Source: JAAFHS01 sp031396505
GTDB lineage: Bacteria > Pseudomonadota > Alphaproteobacteria > Rhodobacterales > Rhodobacteraceae
Length of the DNA stretch: 5,290 bases
NCBI GenBank assembly: GCA_031396505.1
Contig: JANNKX010000347.1
Location: 1 to 5,290, forward strand
Reading direction: 5' to 3'
Part shown: in pieces, positions 4,399 through 5,290 of the stretch
Position numbering within the stretch: position 1 is the first letter of the stretch
Layout: every line of letters begins with the position of its first letter
Made by a program: the position numbers and the translations under genes
The notes under the pieces: model-generated
Seen by the model: the letters and a program-made list of their open reading frames with translations, nothing else
The model's database searches: none
Told to the model about the DNA's origin: nothing

Positions 4399-5290
4399 TC
4401 AGGTGGTGGGTCTGCGGCCATCAAAGGCCGCTTGCAGCAGGTTGCGAATATCGTCGCGGGTAAAGGGGCGCGGGTTCCAGTAGGCGTTGGTCAGGGCGAT
4501 GTCGGCGGCATGGTCCAGATCGGGTTCTGTCAGGCCAAGATCGGACAGGCGCACCGGTGCGCCGATGCTTTGCGCGAAATCCCACAGCCCCGCGCCGGGC
4601 GGTGCACCAAACGCATCCGCAACCGGGGCCAGCAGACCCGGCACGGCCACGGCATTGAACGCGGTGGTGTGGGGCAGCAGCACGGCATGGGTTTCGGCAT
4701 GCGGCATCCCGAACGACCCGCCCAGCACATGCGCAAGTTTGTGATGCAGCGCCATGCTGACCTGCCCAAGGGCCGTCGAACAGCACCACGCGGCATATAG
4801 CGCATCGGCGCGCGCGGCATGATCTTGCGGGTTGACGGCGAGCAGGGGCAGCGCGGTCTGAAACGCCACCAGCGCATCGCGGCACATCGCGGTCACGACC
4901 GGGTTTCGGTCGGGGGCATAGAACGTTTCCATCGCGTGCGCGATGGCGTTCAGGGCAGAAGTCGTGGTCAGGCCCACGGGCAGGGTCAGGGTCAGGTCAA
5001 CATCATAGATCACAACTTCGGGGCGGATGCTGGCGTCGCGGCGGGTGGTCTTTTCGCCTGCGGCGGTTTCGCCAAGGATATCGGTCATTTCCGAACCGGC
5101 ATAGGTGGTGGGGATCACCAGTTGATCGGACCCGGTGCGCGTGGCAATCGCCTTGCCAAGGCCGATGGTGGATCCGCCACCAAGGCTGATGATACAGGTG
5201 GCGCCTGCCGCATGATAGGCCGCAACGGCGCTGGCGGTGACGTCGACCGGAGTGTGCATGGCGGCACCTGCAAAGGTGCCCGCCGCCAGC
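4399..5290 (-). CDS. Maleylacetate reductase (iron-containing alcohol dehydrogenase fold), 5' end beyond window
   Basis: Reduces maleylacetate to 3-oxoadipate with NAD(P)H in the cytoplasm, the last step feeding hydroxyquinol (benzene-1,2,4-triol) or chlorocatechol breakdown into the 3-oxoadipate pathway. The frame stays open to the right edge (about 297 codons visible) of a protein usually near 350 residues; ATG 5259 is an internal methionine, since the upstream codons continue family-like sequence (TFAGA before MHTPVDV). Counting from that methionine, visible marks are GGGSTIGLGKA (27-37, nucleotide binding), PTTYAGSEMT (50-59), DVDLTLTLPVGLTTTSALNA (86-105), ALHHKLAHVLGGSF (170-183), MPHAETH (185-191) and the C-terminal NAYWNPRPFTRDDIRNLLQA (258-277), which is very characteristic of this family. 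The first metal-ligand position of iron-dependent alcohol dehydrogenases (Asp in D-x3-H) is Asn here (N104-x3-H108). It ends 23 nt before the transporter genes and probably heads or sits inside a catabolic operon. Confidence 0.92.
   Translation of the reverse strand, partial: LAAGTFAGAAMHTPVDVTASAVAAYHAAGATCIISLGGGSTIGLGKAIATRTGSDQLVIPTTYAGSEMTDILGETAAGEKTTRRDASIRPEVVIYDVDLTLTLPVGLTTTSALNAIAHAMETFYAPDRNPVVTAMCRDALVAFQTALPLLAVNPQDHAARADALYAAWCCSTALGQVSMALHHKLAHVLGGSFGMPHAETHAVLLPHTTAFNAVAVPGLLAPVADAFGAPPGAGLWDFAQSIGAPVRLSDLGLTEPDLDHAADIALTNAYWNPRPFTRDDIRNLLQAAFDGRRPTT

Noticed and set aside
2954..4483. 509-codon plus-strand open frame opposite the binding-protein gene
   Set aside because: It lies antisense to a clear binding-protein gene whose codon pattern explains it. 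Its product is a low-complexity mix rich in Gly, Arg, His and Asp with no recognisable domain; long antisense frames are expected in GC-rich genes.
5257..5259. ATG 5259 as the true start of maleylacetate reductase
   Set aside because: The frame is open beyond it to the window edge and the upstream residues (TFAGA) fit the family, while a start here would remove part of the nucleotide-binding domain.

Overview
The window holds six genes, all on the minus strand and read from right to left. The base composition is GC-rich, codon use strongly favours G/C at third positions, and the protein style and intergenic GC-rich palindrome suggest an alphaproteobacterium, probably of the Rhodobacterales. 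That placement is inference, since no rRNA or marker gene is present.

In order of transcription: (1) the 3' part of a maleylacetate reductase gene (4399-5290, start outside the window); (2) a Tat-type periplasmic substrate-binding protein of the branched-chain amino acid (HAAT) ABC family (3101-4375); (3) LivG-type ATPase (2324-3046); (4) LivF-type ATPase (1605-2327); (5) LivH-type permease (584-1447); (6) LivM-type permease (1-582, its 3' end outside the window). Gaps are 23 nt, 54 nt, a 4-nt overlap, 157 nt and 1 nt, so this looks like one operon. All five parts of a HAAT transporter are present once each.

The likely logic is uptake plus catabolism. Maleylacetate reductase makes 3-oxoadipate from maleylacetate, the step after intradiol cleavage of hydroxyquinol or chlorocatechols. 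A full HAAT transporter directly downstream most likely imports an aromatic or related precursor of that pathway and not leucine. The exact substrate cannot be read from this sequence.

Two intergenic stretches carry structure. Between the binding-protein gene and livG lies a strong 11-bp hairpin followed by UUUU, which would suit higher expression of the binding protein than of the membrane parts. Between livF and livH lies a GC-extreme inverted-repeat element of about 110 bp with a G-quadruplex motif on the plus strand. A 54-codon reading frame spans it and overlaps both neighbours by ATGA, which could keep livF and livH translationally coupled. No operon promoter, tRNA, rRNA, CRISPR array or insertion sequence was seen. 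I find a mostly ordinary catabolic/transport operon; the livF-livH junction is the part most worth a second look.
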